Below are positions 16,593 through 27,308 of a stretch of 64,000 nucleotides of DNA, piece by piece (positions within the stretch are counted from its first letter, which is position 1; each line of letters starts with the position of its first letter). The DNA lies in contig NZ_JARKMY010000009.1 in assembly GCF_029360725.1 (NCBI RefSeq), positions 62,001 through 126,000 on the forward strand, given 5' to 3'. The DNA is from Chryseolinea sp. H1M3-3 (GTDB lineage Bacteria; Bacteroidota; Bacteroidia; Cytophagales; Cyclobacteriaceae). A model generated the notes under the pieces. The model searched no databases. It had not been told where the DNA came from and worked only from the letters and a program-made list of their open reading frames with translations. The translations under genes were made by a program, and so were the position numbers.

Positions 16593-18088
16593 GAATCAAA
16601 TTTCCTTTTTCGCCAGTTGTTTTCCGAAGGTTGCATCGTTGGTGTTTCAATTTTTGGAGATACTTTTTTTCCATTCTCCAACGTGATGGCTAGTGCGGCG
16701 GCAACCCAGTCGTCTGTCGCATCTGATTTTTGCAGCGCCGCGGGAGTGAAATAATTTTCGACAAAACGGGTATCAAAATTCCCCGAACGAAACGCCTCAT
16801 GCTTCATCACAAAGCGACAAAAACCGAGTGTCGTTTCGAGTCCCGTGATTTCGTATTCATCTATAGCACGAATCATCTTTTGGATAGCAGCTTCGCGATT
16901 GTCAGCCCTGCAAATTAGTTTGGCGATCATCGGATCATAATAAAACGGAATGTCCATGCCCTGTTCGAAGCCGTCATCAACTCTTATTCCATGGCCTTGA
17001 GGCCTCTTATAGGTATTGAGTGTGCCAATATCGGGTAGAAAATTATTGGCCGGATCTTCTGCGTAAACCCTGATTTCGATGGCATGTCCGTGAATGGAAA
17101 GCTCGTCTTGCTGAAACGGAAGTTTTTCCCCTTCGGCAATTTTGATCTGCAGCTTAACTAAATCGAGTCCCGTTATTTCTTCGGTTACCGGATGTTCTAC
17201 TTGTAAACGGGTGTTCATTTCAAGAAAGTAAAAGTTAAGCTGATCATCCATGATGAACTCCACCGTTCCTGCATTATAATACCCGCACGATTTCGCAACA
17301 TTAATGGCCGCTTCACCCATTGCTGCGCGTATGGCTGGCGTTACTATTGATGAAGGTGCTTCTTCCACGACCTTCTGGTGTCGTCGTTGTATGGAACATT
17401 CGCGTTCAAATAAATGAACCACGTTTCCATGCTTATCTCCGAAAATCTGAAATTCAATATGTCTTGGCTTGGTAATGTATTTTTCAATGAAAACAGATCC
17501 ATCACCAAAAGCAGAGGTCGCCTCACCGACCGCCCGTGCCATTTGTTCATCAAAACTGGCTTCATCCTCAACGATGCGCATACCTTTTCCACCACCGCCA
17601 GCACTTGCCTTTATCAGGATGGGATAACCAATAGTTGAGGCAACTTTTTTCGCCTTGTTAATATCAGTAATTGGCTCCGACGTTCCGGGTACCAGCGGTA
17701 CATTAAATTTCGCAACGGCTGCCTTAGCTGCCAATTTACTTCCCATGATATTAATCGCTTTTGGAGAGGGACCGATAAAGACCAATCCTTCATCTTCCAC
17801 GCGCTGTGCAAACATTTCATTCTCCGAGAGAAAACCGTATCCAGGATGAATTGCGTCCGCGTCCGTTTTTTTTGCCGCGGCAATAATGTTATCTATCTTT
17901 AAATAGGATTCTGATGAAGCCGGTGGGCCAATCAATACAGCTTCATCGGCATATTGTACATGCAACGCCCGCCGGTCAGCCTCGCTATAAACCGCCACGG
18001 TGCTGATGCCCATCTCTCGTGCGGTCCGCATAATTCGTAAGGCAATTTCACCGCGGTTAGCAACCAATATCTTCCTGATCTTTGACAT
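16589..18088 (-). CDS. accC: Biotin carboxylase subunit (acetyl/propionyl-CoA carboxylase)
   Basis: This 499-residue ATP-grasp enzyme carboxylates biotin with ATP and bicarbonate for acyl-CoA carboxylase. It begins K-I-L-V-A-N-R-G-E-I-A-L-R-I and shows H-P-G-Y-G-F-L-S-E-N, the glycine-rich A-G-G-G-G-K-G-M-R loop, the F-E-R-E-C-S-I-Q-R-R-H-Q-K segment, and the active-site E-M-N-T-R-L-Q-V-E-H-P-V-T-E. The length matches a stand-alone subunit with no biotin-carrier domain. About 50 C-terminal residues after the carboxylase fold are extra. No BCCP or carboxyltransferase gene is adjacent, so partners are encoded elsewhere; it may serve a propionyl- or methylcrotonyl-type complex rather than fatty acid synthesis. 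Confidence 0.93.
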   Translation of the reverse strand: MSKIRKILVANRGEIALRIMRTAREMGISTVAVYSEADRRALHVQYADEAVLIGPPASSESYLKIDNIIAAAKKTDADAIHPGYGFLSENEMFAQRVEDEGLVFIGPSPKAINIMGSKLAAKAAVAKFNVPLVPGTSEPITDINKAKKVASTIGYPILIKASAGGGGKGMRIVEDEASFDEQMARAVGEATSAFGDGSVFIEKYITKPRHIEFQIFGDKHGNVVHLFERECSIQRRHQKVVEEAPSSIVTPAIRAAMGEAAINVAKSCGYYNAGTVEFIMDDQLNFYFLEMNTRLQVEHPVTEEITGLDLVKLQIKIAEGEKLPFQQDELSIHGHAIEIRVYAEDPANNFLPDIGTLNTYKRPQGHGIRVDDGFEQGMDIPFYYDPMIAKLICRADNREAAIQKMIRAIDEYEITGLETTLGFCRFVMKHEAFRSGNFDTRFVENYFTPAALQKSDATDDWVAAALAITLENGKKVSPKIETPTMQPSENNWRKRKFDS

Positions 18089-18174
18089 AATAACAATTGA
18101 TAATAAAACTGTCTTTTGACAGACTTAGCGTGAATTGAATAAACCCCAAAATCTTCAAATTAAGGTTTTTTCCT

Positions 18175-18182
18175 TATTTTTG
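18175..18182 (+). promoter_or_regulatory. -7 promoter element (TATTTTTG) of the oxoamine synthase gene
   Basis: The plus strand reads TATTTTTG, an exact TAnnTTTG match, 28 bp before the ATG at 18210 in the divergent accC intergenic region. A clear -33 TTTG is not visible. Confidence 0.5.
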
Positions 18183-18209
18183 CAGGAATTATAAAACCAA
18201 TACTACACC

Positions 18210-19466
18210 ATGGTAGATTTATTTGAAAAGCTGAGAATGGAAGCCGGGCCACTTGCCAAATATTCGCACCTTCCAGATGACTATTTTTTCTTTCCGAAAC
18301 TGGAAGGAGACATCGGCCCGCGCATGAAATTCAATGGCCGCGAAGTGTTGAATTGGAGCTTAAATAATTACTTGGGTCTTGCCAATCATCCCGCTGTCAG
18401 AAAAGCAGATGCGGATGCTGCAGCGCAATATGGATTGGGGTTGCCGATGGGCGCGCGCATGATGTCCGGTAATTCATTGAATCACCTGGAATTTGAACGT
18501 CAGCTTGCCGAATTTGTCAAGAAGGAAGATGTGATGCTTCTCAACTTCGGTTATCAGGGTGTAGTTTCTATTATCGATGCATTGGTTGATCGCAAGGATG
18601 TTATTGTGTACGATGCCGAGTCACACGCCTGTATCATCGACGGCGTTCGCTTACATATGGGTAAACGATTTGTCTACCTGCATAACGACATGGAGAGTTT
18701 GGAAAAACAACTTCAACGTGCTACTAAACTTGCCGATGAAACGGGTGGAGGTATTCTGGTAATCACCGAAGGTGTCTTCGGCATGTCCGGAAAGCAAGGG
18801 GATCTAAAAGGCGTTGTTGAGCTTAAAAAGAAATATAACTTCCGATTGTTTGTCGATGATGCGCATGGTTTCGGCACCATGGGCAAAACGGGTGCAGGAA
18901 CAGGCGAGGAGCAGGGTGTTCAAGAACAGATCGACCTGTATTTTTCAACTTTTGCGAAATCTATGGCAAGCATTGGGGCATTCGTTGCCGGCTCCAAGAA
19001 AATATTAAAATACCTGCGCTACAGTGTTCGCTCCCAAATTTATGCGAAGAGCCTGCCCATGGCCCTGGTAGTTGGGGGTATGAAACGTTTGGAACTTCTT
19101 AAAACCGAGAAGCACCTGAAGGACAATTTGTGGAAAATCGTAGGCGCCATGCAAAACGGCTTACGAGAAAGAGGTTTTAACATTGGAAGTACCAATTCAC
19201 CTGTTACACCGGTATTGTTTAAAGGTGGCGTAGGTGAAGCTGCAAACATGTCAATGGACCTGCGCGAGAACTTCAATATATTCTGCTCAGTTGTCATCTA
19301 TCCTGTTGTGCCTAAGGATGTTATCATGTTTAGGATTATTCCTACGGCAGCTCACTCATTAGAGGATGTAGAGCTTACGTTAAACGCATTTTCGAAGCTG
19401 AAAGAGAAGCTTGATAGTGGCTTTTATAAGGAGGAAGTTTTAGTGTCTGTAACCAAGGGAGTTTAA
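18210..19466 (+). CDS. Alpha-oxoamine synthase, probable serine palmitoyltransferase
   Basis: This 418-residue PLP enzyme belongs to the family that joins an amino acid to an acyl-CoA with decarboxylation (SPT, KBL, BioF). Visible residues are the PLP-stacking His in E-S-H-A (His139), the D-D-A-H-G cofactor motif (Asp217, His219) and the Schiff-base lysine in F-S-T-F-A-K-S-M-A-S (Lys250). Bacteroidota make sphingolipids, and soluble homologues of this length are commonly their serine palmitoyltransferases, so this is the preferred assignment. 2-Amino-3-ketobutyrate CoA ligase and BioF remain possible, though no bio or tdh gene is near. No membrane segment. An exact -7 box precedes it. Confidence 0.75.
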   Translation: MVDLFEKLRMEAGPLAKYSHLPDDYFFFPKLEGDIGPRMKFNGREVLNWSLNNYLGLANHPAVRKADADAAAQYGLGLPMGARMMSGNSLNHLEFERQLAEFVKKEDVMLLNFGYQGVVSIIDALVDRKDVIVYDAESHACIIDGVRLHMGKRFVYLHNDMESLEKQLQRATKLADETGGGILVITEGVFGMSGKQGDLKGVVELKKKYNFRLFVDDAHGFGTMGKTGAGTGEEQGVQEQIDLYFSTFAKSMASIGAFVAGSKKILKYLRYSVRSQIYAKSLPMALVVGGMKRLELLKTEKHLKDNLWKIVGAMQNGLRERGFNIGSTNSPVTPVLFKGGVGEAANMSMDLRENFNIFCSVVIYPVVPKDVIMFRIIPTAAHSLEDVELTLNAFSKLKEKLDSGFYKEEVLVSVTKGV

Positions 19467-19553
19467 AAAAAACCGCTTTTTGGGTTGTTTTTAAAGGTAT
19501 TTATTTAAATTGGCGTAAGAAACTAAATTTTCAATCTTTAAAATCTAATAAAA

Positions 19554-19730
19554 ATGCAAAAATTTGAAGAGCTCAAAAGTCTCATAGCTTCACTTGAAGG
19601 AGATGCTGACAAGTTTTATAATAAGGGCAATAGCGCTGCCGGTACCCGCGTAAGAAAGGGTATGCAAGACCTTAAGAATCTCGCTCAAGCTATTCGTGCA
19701 GAGGTTCAAGAGATTAAGAACAAGGCTTAA
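19554..19730 (+). CDS. Histone H1/Hc1-like small DNA-associated protein
   Basis: This 58-residue ORF (M-Q-K-F-E-E-L-K-S-L-I-A-S-L-E-G-D-A-D-K ... N-S-A-A-G-T-R-V-R-K-G-M-Q-D-L-K ... E-V-Q-E-I-K-N-K-A) matches the short Hc1-like histone-H1-related proteins of Bacteroidota. It is helical and Lys/Glu-rich, with the conserved A-A-G-T-R-V-R-K-G-M-Q motif. It is expected in the nucleoid. An AT-rich leader and an ATG at 19554 precede it, and a strong terminator follows at 19752, so it is probably monocistronic and well expressed. Confidence 0.85.
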   Translation: MQKFEELKSLIASLEGDADKFYNKGNSAAGTRVRKGMQDLKNLAQAIRAEVQEIKNKA

Positions 19731-19751
19731 ACCTTGGATATTTGAGTTCAA

Positions 19752-19785
19752 AATAAGGGATAACAAGATTATCCCTTATTTTTTT
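19752..19785. terminator. Strong bidirectional intrinsic terminator
   Basis: A perfect 12-bp stem, AATAAGGGATAA pairing with TTATCCCTTATT across the loop CAAGA, is followed by TTTTT. It lies after the histone-like gene on the plus strand and overlaps the end of dapA on the minus strand, so it can serve both convergent genes. Confidence 0.85.
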
Positions 19786-20651
19786 ATACCTGAAGCCAGC
19801 CCCTGTATTTTCCGTTGTAAGTCCTCTGAAGCTTCCACCAGCGGCAAGCGGACGTTTGCATTGCAAATGCCCATCGTTTCCAATAGATATTTTACACCCA
19901 CCGGATTTCCTTCCTCGTACATTGGCCCATTGATTTCCAATAATTTGAAAAGCTGTTGACTTGCTTTGTCAAACGCGCCGGCAAAAGCATATTCCTTTGT
20001 TTTCTTAAAGATTTGGGGAAACGCATTTGCTAAAACGGAAATTACTCCTTTAGCACCGATCGAATACATTGCTACCGTTTGCATGTCATCACCAGATAAC
20101 AATAGAAAATCCTTCGGCATGTACTTCGCTATTTTCATGCACTGCTCAAGATTTCCCGAAGCTTCCTTTGTACCGATGATATTTTTATGCTCCGAAAGGC
20201 GGAGTGTGGTATCCGCAGTCAAATTGCTGGCGGTCCTTCCAGGAATATTATATAGCATGACAGGTACGGGGCACTGATCAGCAATAGTCTGAAAATGTTT
20301 AATAATTCCCTCTTGCGAAGGTTTACTATAATAGGGGCTAACCGAAAGCAAGGCACTAACATCGGTGAAATCCGTTGACCGAATGGATTCAATTACGTGA
20401 TGCGTATTATTTCCTCCAATGCCATACACAATTGGCAACTTGGACGAATTGTTTTTTTTGATGAACTCCAGTACCGCTTTCTTTTCTTCCTCTGAACATG
20501 TGGCGGCTTCGCCAGTGGTACCCATTACAACATAGTAGTCAACACCCTTTGCAGTATGTTGAAGAAGTTTTTTTAAGCCTTTGAAATCAACTTCTAATGA
20601 CTCGGTAAACGGAGTAATCAGGGCTACCCCTGTTCCGTACAATTTTTTCAT
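19776..20651 (-). CDS. dapA: 4-hydroxy-tetrahydrodipicolinate synthase
   Basis: This 291-residue aldolase condenses pyruvate with aspartate semialdehyde in lysine/diaminopimelate synthesis. I chose the Met at 20651 (M-K-K-L-Y-G-T-G-V-A-L-I-T-P-F), which gives the usual family length; a longer frame to 20717 adds 22 unrelated residues. Key residues are present: G-T-T-G-E (Thr45, Thr46), Y-Y-S-K-P (Tyr108), Tyr134 in L-Y-N-I-P-G-R-T, Arg139 and the Schiff-base Lys162 in G-T-K-E-A-S-G-N. The leader carries GTGTTGAAG repeats. The gene ends within the bidirectional terminator. Confidence 0.95.
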   Translation of the reverse strand: MKKLYGTGVALITPFTESLEVDFKGLKKLLQHTAKGVDYYVVMGTTGEAATCSEEEKKAVLEFIKKNNSSKLPIVYGIGGNNTHHVIESIRSTDFTDVSALLSVSPYYSKPSQEGIIKHFQTIADQCPVPVMLYNIPGRTASNLTADTTLRLSEHKNIIGTKEASGNLEQCMKIAKYMPKDFLLLSGDDMQTVAMYSIGAKGVISVLANAFPQIFKKTKEYAFAGAFDKASQQLFKLLEINGPMYEEGNPVGVKYLLETMGICNANVRLPLVEASEDLQRKIQGLASGIKK

Positions 20652-20660
20652 GTTTTTAAA

Positions 20661-20691
20661 GTGTTGAAGCGTTGTAGTTCGAATTGTTGAA
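20661..20691. repeat. GTGTTGAAG-type repeat in the dapA leader
   Basis: The sequence GTGTTGAAGC-GTTGTAGTTC-GAATTGTTGA repeats the unit seen at 12555-12638, here right upstream of the chosen dapA start. Confidence 0.5.
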
Positions 20692-20854
20692 GAAAGCGTC
20701 AGCAATTCGGGGCGCAAGCTACAAATTGAATGTAAGACATTTGCATTTGAAGAAGTGCAAATTTTCGTTACCTAAGGAAATTTTTTATAGATACCTCCTA
20801 GGGGATCGCAGGAAAAACCGTCAGACCGTTCGAAACTCACAGCGCGATTCTAAA

Positions 20855-21361
20855 TTACCGCAGTTGTGAAGTATACTTATACATACCCTCAATCAATGAT
20901 TGATTGCTGTTGATGGATTCGATCATGAACTCAAAATAAGGGCGGGTTTCTGGCCACGATCTGCCTACGCGGCAACGGGCTTTTCCCCGGGCCAGCAAAT
21001 ACAAAATGAAGGGATTCGGCGTAATATCTATATAAAACAGATAATCAAATGGGGCATCTGAAAAACGGATTGCATTCTCTGCTGTTACCTGACCCCAGAA
21101 TGACAAATCATTTTCGGAAAAAAAATCAAATTTGAATTCATAATTCTCCTTGTCCTTGGGAAGAAATTCAATGACCTGGACTTTCTTTCCATCATGCTCA
21201 AGTTTTTTTATAAACTCTTTGATCGCCTCATGTTTTTGTTTGTCCTCAACAGTAAAGATCACACCAACGTTTAAGGCTTCTTTGTAAGGCACGGTACCAT
21301 GGAGAACTTTGTTTTTTTTAAGTTCCCAATCTGTTCTAACCTTCAAAAGTTTCTGCCTCAT
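20855..21361 (-). CDS. Uncharacterised Bacteroidota protein (DUF6913-like)
   Basis: This 168-residue soluble alpha/beta protein has no signal peptide or membrane segment. Notable segments are G-V-I-F-T-V-E-D-K-Q-K-H-E-A-I-K-E-F-I (residues 33-51), F-D-Y-L-F-Y-I-D-I-T-P-N-P-F-I-L-Y-L-L-A-R-G-K-A-R-C-R-V-G (about 105-133) and F-E-F-M-I-E-S at the end. The layout, a strand-helix unit followed by a conserved D-x-T-P-N-P motif, recalls small conserved proteins usually found beside dapA and ligA in Cytophagales. It lies 16 bp after ligA, in the same direction, and is probably co-transcribed. I cannot assign a function. Confidence 0.65.
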   Translation of the reverse strand: MRQKLLKVRTDWELKKNKVLHGTVPYKEALNVGVIFTVEDKQKHEAIKEFIKKLEHDGKKVQVIEFLPKDKENYEFKFDFFSENDLSFWGQVTAENAIRFSDAPFDYLFYIDITPNPFILYLLARGKARCRVGRSWPETRPYFEFMIESINSNQSLIEGMYKYTSQLR

Positions 21362-21376
21362 TTGTTGAACGTTGCG

Positions 21377-23401
<2,025 letters not shown>

Positions 23402-23464
23402 CTAAAAAGTAAACGCGGAAAGCAAAAAAATTAACGTAAAGTCTTTCCCTCCGGAGATTGAAAT

Positions 23465-25336
23465 TTATTTTGTATTGTCACTGTAAGGCTTGAGGTCTTT
23501 AGAAAAATCCACAACATTATTTTTTCTTTCTACATCGGCCATGCGTTGAGATGGATCTATTTCGATGGAAGCTATTGCTTCGGATTTGCGCTGAATGTTC
23601 AGCGTATAAGTCGGATATACCCATGGCCATGCATCCAGGTCAACGCGTTGGATCGTTTTATCCTCTACCGGTTTGTTGCCCAAAGTTTCGTTGGTAGGTA
23701 TGTAATACATTTCCTTCGATCCATCTTTGTAAGTGATAACAAGGTCCACCGGCATAGGAAATTCACCTACGCGCTCTAATGAAATAAAAGTCGAGCCTTC
23801 CGATTCAACAACATTCTTGATTCCATAATCAATTGTCTTATTGGTATTGATCCAGTAAGACATATACCATCCCAGGTCCATCCCCGAGGTTTTTTCCATC
23901 ACTCTCCTAAAGTCATTCGGCTCAGGATGTTTAAACTTCCAGCTGTAATAATATTTGCGCATGCCTTTATAAAAATTCTCCTCGCCAACGATGTATTTGA
24001 GCTGCTCAAGAAATATTGCTCCCATTGCATAGGCTGCAACCTTGTAAGCCAGGTTAGTTGTATAATGGTCAGCGTGTTGGCTGATTGGTTCCTGAAGTCC
24101 TCTGGAAAGTAATCCAAAATAAGAGGCATAGCTACTCTGATGCGACGATTGAATGGGCGAGTCAAACATGGAGGCCATAGATTCCTGTCGTGCGAAATCA
24201 GTAAATCCCTCATCCATCCACGGGTAGAGGGCTTCGTTAGAAGCCAGGACAGCCTGATACCAACTGTGTGAAACTTCGTGTGCCATAAGTCCTACAAGAC
24301 CTGTTAGCGAACCTTCTCCCATGATTAATGTACACATTGGATATTCCATGCCACCATCGCCACCCTGAACGATCGAATAACTTTCGTAAGGATATTTGCC
24401 AAAAGTTTTGTTCATGAATTGGAAATGCTTTACTGCATATTCTTGCATTTTTTTCCAATTGGGTGTCGTCTTTTCATTCTTTTGATAAAAGAAATGAAGT
24501 TCAGGCCCATCTGGAACTTTAAGGCGGTCGTGCGCAAAGTCAGGATCTGAGGCCCAAGCAAAGTCGATTACATTCTTTGCGATAAAATGCCAGGTTAAAT
24601 CACCAGAAGGTTGTTTTACCGTGCTTCCTTGTTTTTCATAACCATGCCCAATTTTATCGGCGTTTTGAAGCATGCCTGTTCCCCCGATAACGTGCGTGGG
24701 GTCAATGGTGATCTTAACGTCGAAGTCTCCCCATACACTGTGAAACTCCCGTCCCACATATTGATAGGCATGCCATCCCTGAAAATCATATTCCGCCATC
24801 TTGGGATACCATTGCGTCATTGAATAGGCAATACCTTCCTTGTTATTCCTACCTGACCTTCTGATTTGAACCGGCACTTGTGATTCAAATTTCATATCGA
24901 AGATGGTTTTGCCATTGGGAAGGATTGGCTTGGATAAGATTACTTCCAATACAGTCCCGTCAACCTTATAGCTAACATCTTTTCCGTCTTGTTTAAGACT
25001 TTGAATATGCTGGTAGCCGATCTCATCATCTTTTAACTTAGAAATACGATCACCGACCCGCGCATCCGGATCTGTAATATTGATGGAACGAACATCCATC
25101 ATGGAACCAGGTTGAAATGCGTTCCAGTACAAATGATAAAATACTTTTGTTAAAGTGTCTCTGGAGTTATTGTAGTAAGTGAGTTTTTGAATGCCTGTTA
25201 CTTTATGCGTTGTGACATCGAGCCGCACATCCATGTTGTATTCAACACGTTGTTGCCACCGGAAATCCTGCGAAAAAGAAGATAGAACAAGTGTAAAAAG
25301 AAATAAAGAGACAATATGTAGTTTTAGCATGCCCAC
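23465..25336 (-). CDS. M1-family zinc aminopeptidase (secreted)
   Basis: This 623-residue gluzincin has a signal peptide (cleavage after S-S-F-S-Q) and an N-terminal beta-sandwich domain, followed by the thermolysin-like catalytic domain. The motif H-E-V-S-H is at residues 353-357 and the third ligand Glu376 lies in M-D-E-G-F-T-D, the HExxH-18-E spacing of M1. The substrate-binding motif reads G-G-D-G-G-M-E-Y-P in place of G-A-M-E-N, common in Bacteroidota members. It probably trims peptides in the periplasm or outside the cell. The alternative Met at 25330 gives a cleaner signal peptide. The gene lies between an outer-membrane protein gene and ligA. Confidence 0.9.
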   Translation of the reverse strand: MGMLKLHIVSLFLFTLVLSSFSQDFRWQQRVEYNMDVRLDVTTHKVTGIQKLTYYNNSRDTLTKVFYHLYWNAFQPGSMMDVRSINITDPDARVGDRISKLKDDEIGYQHIQSLKQDGKDVSYKVDGTVLEVILSKPILPNGKTIFDMKFESQVPVQIRRSGRNNKEGIAYSMTQWYPKMAEYDFQGWHAYQYVGREFHSVWGDFDVKITIDPTHVIGGTGMLQNADKIGHGYEKQGSTVKQPSGDLTWHFIAKNVIDFAWASDPDFAHDRLKVPDGPELHFFYQKNEKTTPNWKKMQEYAVKHFQFMNKTFGKYPYESYSIVQGGDGGMEYPMCTLIMGEGSLTGLVGLMAHEVSHSWYQAVLASNEALYPWMDEGFTDFARQESMASMFDSPIQSSHQSSYASYFGLLSRGLQEPISQHADHYTTNLAYKVAAYAMGAIFLEQLKYIVGEENFYKGMRKYYYSWKFKHPEPNDFRRVMEKTSGMDLGWYMSYWINTNKTIDYGIKNVVESEGSTFISLERVGEFPMPVDLVITYKDGSKEMYYIPTNETLGNKPVEDKTIQRVDLDAWPWVYPTYTLNIQRKSEAIASIEIDPSQRMADVERKNNVVDFSKDLKPYSDNTK

Positions 25337-25376
25337 AGTTTTCGTTGCACATGCAAAATATTGAAAGGGCTTTATT

Positions 25377-26330
25377 TTACAAAGACAATTTATTCCGTTT
25401 CATGCTGATAAAGTAGGTAAGGCTGCCAGACAAATAACTGCTTTCCGACATTGTCAAAGGTTCCCCGGGCAGGGCTTTAGGAATGTTATAACTGTAAGAG
25501 AAGGAAAAACCCCAATTTTTATGACTAATGCTCAACGGGACACTGATAGCATAATTCATTAAACCAAAGACCTTTCTTTCGTGCTGTACCCACTTATATC
25601 GCGTTCCATATTTCATGCGGTTTTGTAATGCTTCCGCTAAATTTTTGGGATCTACCTGTTCAAATTCGATTAACGTTTCATTTCCAAGCAACAGGAAGAA
25701 TGCGGGAGAAATTGCTACCCGATCGATGTTAAGAAATTTCTTTTTTTCAAAAATGATACTGATACCGGGCATTATACGGTGTGCATTGGCTTCCCCGAAG
25801 TAAAAAGAATAGGTTGCACTTAAAGCGAAGGGCTTGTATTCCAAGGTTGGAGTCGCAGACAAGGCGTTTGTATAGGGGACGTAGCTGTCTTCACCGACGA
25901 CATAAAAATACCGGTCATATCCGGCAGCCATTGAAAAATATTTGGAGAAATCGTGCATATATCCGACCGAGACAACGGTGAGGTAATAGGAGGGATCAAA
26001 ATCTTTACTCCAATAGCCAGACACATCGCCAAAGAATCCGGACTTGTGGTAGTACGATATTCCCGGAGCAATTCCAAAATTTTCTATGCCTAAGGTCCTT
26101 CCAGTAGACATCACGTTACTATTGTAACTTAGCCTGAGCGCGAGTTGCGAGGCATCCAAGTCGCCTTGCTGAAGTAAGCTATCAATTAAATTGAAAATTG
26201 AAAGGGAATCCTCAAATGTCAGATCCGTTTCGACATCGGACAGAATTAAAGAGTCAGCATCCTGAGCAAAAGCTGCAAAGGATGCTGACAGCAGTAAGCT
26301 GAATAAAAGACGTCTGCAACAATTCATCAA
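25377..26330 (-). CDS. Predicted outer-membrane beta-barrel protein, function unknown
   Basis: This 317-residue protein has a signal peptide (M-M-N-C-C-R-R-L-L-F-S-L-L-L-S-A-S-F-A-A-F-A-Q). From residue 70 on it shows alternating aromatic/polar strands (G-I-S-Y-Y-H-K-S-G-F-F-G-D-V-S-G-Y-W; F-S-F-S-Y-S-Y-N-I-P; L-S-G-S-L-T-Y-F-I-S) of the kind found in 10-12-stranded barrels. An acidic segment after the signal peptide could be a plug or a periplasmic extension. It follows the Spy-like gene by 18 bp and may belong to the ECF-sigma envelope cluster. No specific family is recognised. Confidence 0.6.
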   Translation of the reverse strand: MMNCCRRLLFSLLLSASFAAFAQDADSLILSDVETDLTFEDSLSIFNLIDSLLQQGDLDASQLALRLSYNSNVMSTGRTLGIENFGIAPGISYYHKSGFFGDVSGYWSKDFDPSYYLTVVSVGYMHDFSKYFSMAAGYDRYFYVVGEDSYVPYTNALSATPTLEYKPFALSATYSFYFGEANAHRIMPGISIIFEKKKFLNIDRVAISPAFFLLLGNETLIEFEQVDPKNLAEALQNRMKYGTRYKWVQHERKVFGLMNYAISVPLSISHKNWGFSFSYSYNIPKALPGEPLTMSESSYLSGSLTYFISMKRNKLSL

Positions 26331-26348
26331 TAGCCGATCTTAATTAAT

Positions 26349-26855
26349 TTAATTGTTGCGCTTTTGAAGTTGTTGTTGCGTTCGTTCTCTGAGATTTTGT
26401 TGTCGTTCTTGCTGCATTTGCCTGCGTTGTACCTGATCCAATATCATTTGTCTGAAACGGCGTTCTGCCTGTGGGAGGGATCTTAATTTTTGTGCTGAGA
26501 TAACTTTAAGCAATCTGCCGGAATAATCCTTTTCAAGATCCAGTTCCTTTTGTTTGGCTTTAAATTGTTGTTCGACAGCTTCCTGATCAGACTGACCTGG
26601 TGTTGGATTCTTTGATGCATCGCGAAGTTGTTGCCTGATTTCCCTGCGTCTTTCCGCGAACTCCCGGTAGATCGGCCAAAATTTTTCTGCTTCTTGCGGC
26701 GTAAGTTGCAACTGATCGGTAATGTAAGCGATTCTTGCGGCCTCAATTTTATCGCGAACTTTTTTGTCCTGTGGCGGCGGTAAATCATCATCATCCTGAG
26801 CAAAAGCAGAGATCGTCATTAAGCTGAGGAATATTATTTTTGCGATAGCTTTCAT
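26349..26855 (-). CDS. Periplasmic Spy/CpxP-like helical protein
   Basis: This 168-residue exported protein (signal peptide ending S-A-F-A-Q) is almost entirely helical and rich in Gln, Arg and Glu. It contains the L-T-P-Q-E-A-E-K-F-W-P-I-Y-R-E-F element typical of Spy/CpxP and the ECF-sigma-linked sensor proteins of Bacteroidota, plus a 60-residue Q/R-rich tail. It lies directly downstream of the membrane anti-sigma-like gene (13 bp), the position of periplasmic sensors or chaperones in such cassettes. It probably monitors envelope protein state and may bind misfolded proteins. Chaperone activity is inference. Confidence 0.75.
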   Translation of the reverse strand: MKAIAKIIFLSLMTISAFAQDDDDLPPPQDKKVRDKIEAARIAYITDQLQLTPQEAEKFWPIYREFAERRREIRQQLRDASKNPTPGQSDQEAVEQQFKAKQKELDLEKDYSGRLLKVISAQKLRSLPQAERRFRQMILDQVQRRQMQQERQQNLRERTQQQLQKRNN

Positions 26856-26867
26856 TGTCTTAGGCTA

Positions 26868-27278
26868 TTATTCAATTTCATTTAGTATTTCTTCATAGTC
26901 AGAATCGTTAAGCGGGAGTGCATAAACTGATTCTTCGATAATCGTTGCATCTTCCGCGTCCAATTCGACTTGGTCGAGCAATTCATCTGTCGTCAAGTCG
27001 GTTTCGTTCAGATAGGATATTAGATCTTCTGTCTGTATGGAAGCCAATATGCCCTCCGCACTGAGATCGGATTGTGGGCGATTGAACCAAAAAATTCCCA
27101 CGGTAATAAGGATCACTGCCGGTACTGCAAATCGGAGACTCACGCGATAATTCAACCACCAGCTTTTCTCTTCATGATGTTGCGCTACCCTGGATTGGAT
27201 AATCCCCGGAAGCTTCTCAAAGTACCCTTCCGGGACTTCAAAAAGCTGCTTTTTAGGTATGTCCTCCAGTTTCTTCAT
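26868..27278 (-). CDS. Membrane anti-sigma-factor-like protein
   Basis: This 136-residue protein has a cytosolic N-terminus (K-K-L-E-D-I-P-K-K-Q-L-F-E-V-P-E-G-Y-F-E-K-L-P), one transmembrane helix (about residues 50-65: F-A-V-P-A-V-I-L-I-T-V-G-I-F-W-F) and an acidic periplasmic tail with repeated I-Q-T-E-D-L-I-S-Y-L, L-D-Q-V-E-L-D and L-N-E-I-E. It follows the ECF sigma gene by 30 bp. That layout is the usual one for an inner-membrane protein that holds the sigma factor inactive. It lacks the classical zinc-binding H-x3-C-x2-C anti-sigma motif, so the mechanism is uncertain. Confidence 0.7.
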   Translation of the reverse strand: MKKLEDIPKKQLFEVPEGYFEKLPGIIQSRVAQHHEEKSWWLNYRVSLRFAVPAVILITVGIFWFNRPQSDLSAEGILASIQTEDLISYLNETDLTTDELLDQVELDAEDATIIEESVYALPLNDSDYEEILNEIE

Positions 27279-27308
27279 GCCGATTTGACAAGGTAAATTG
27301 TTGAAAGT

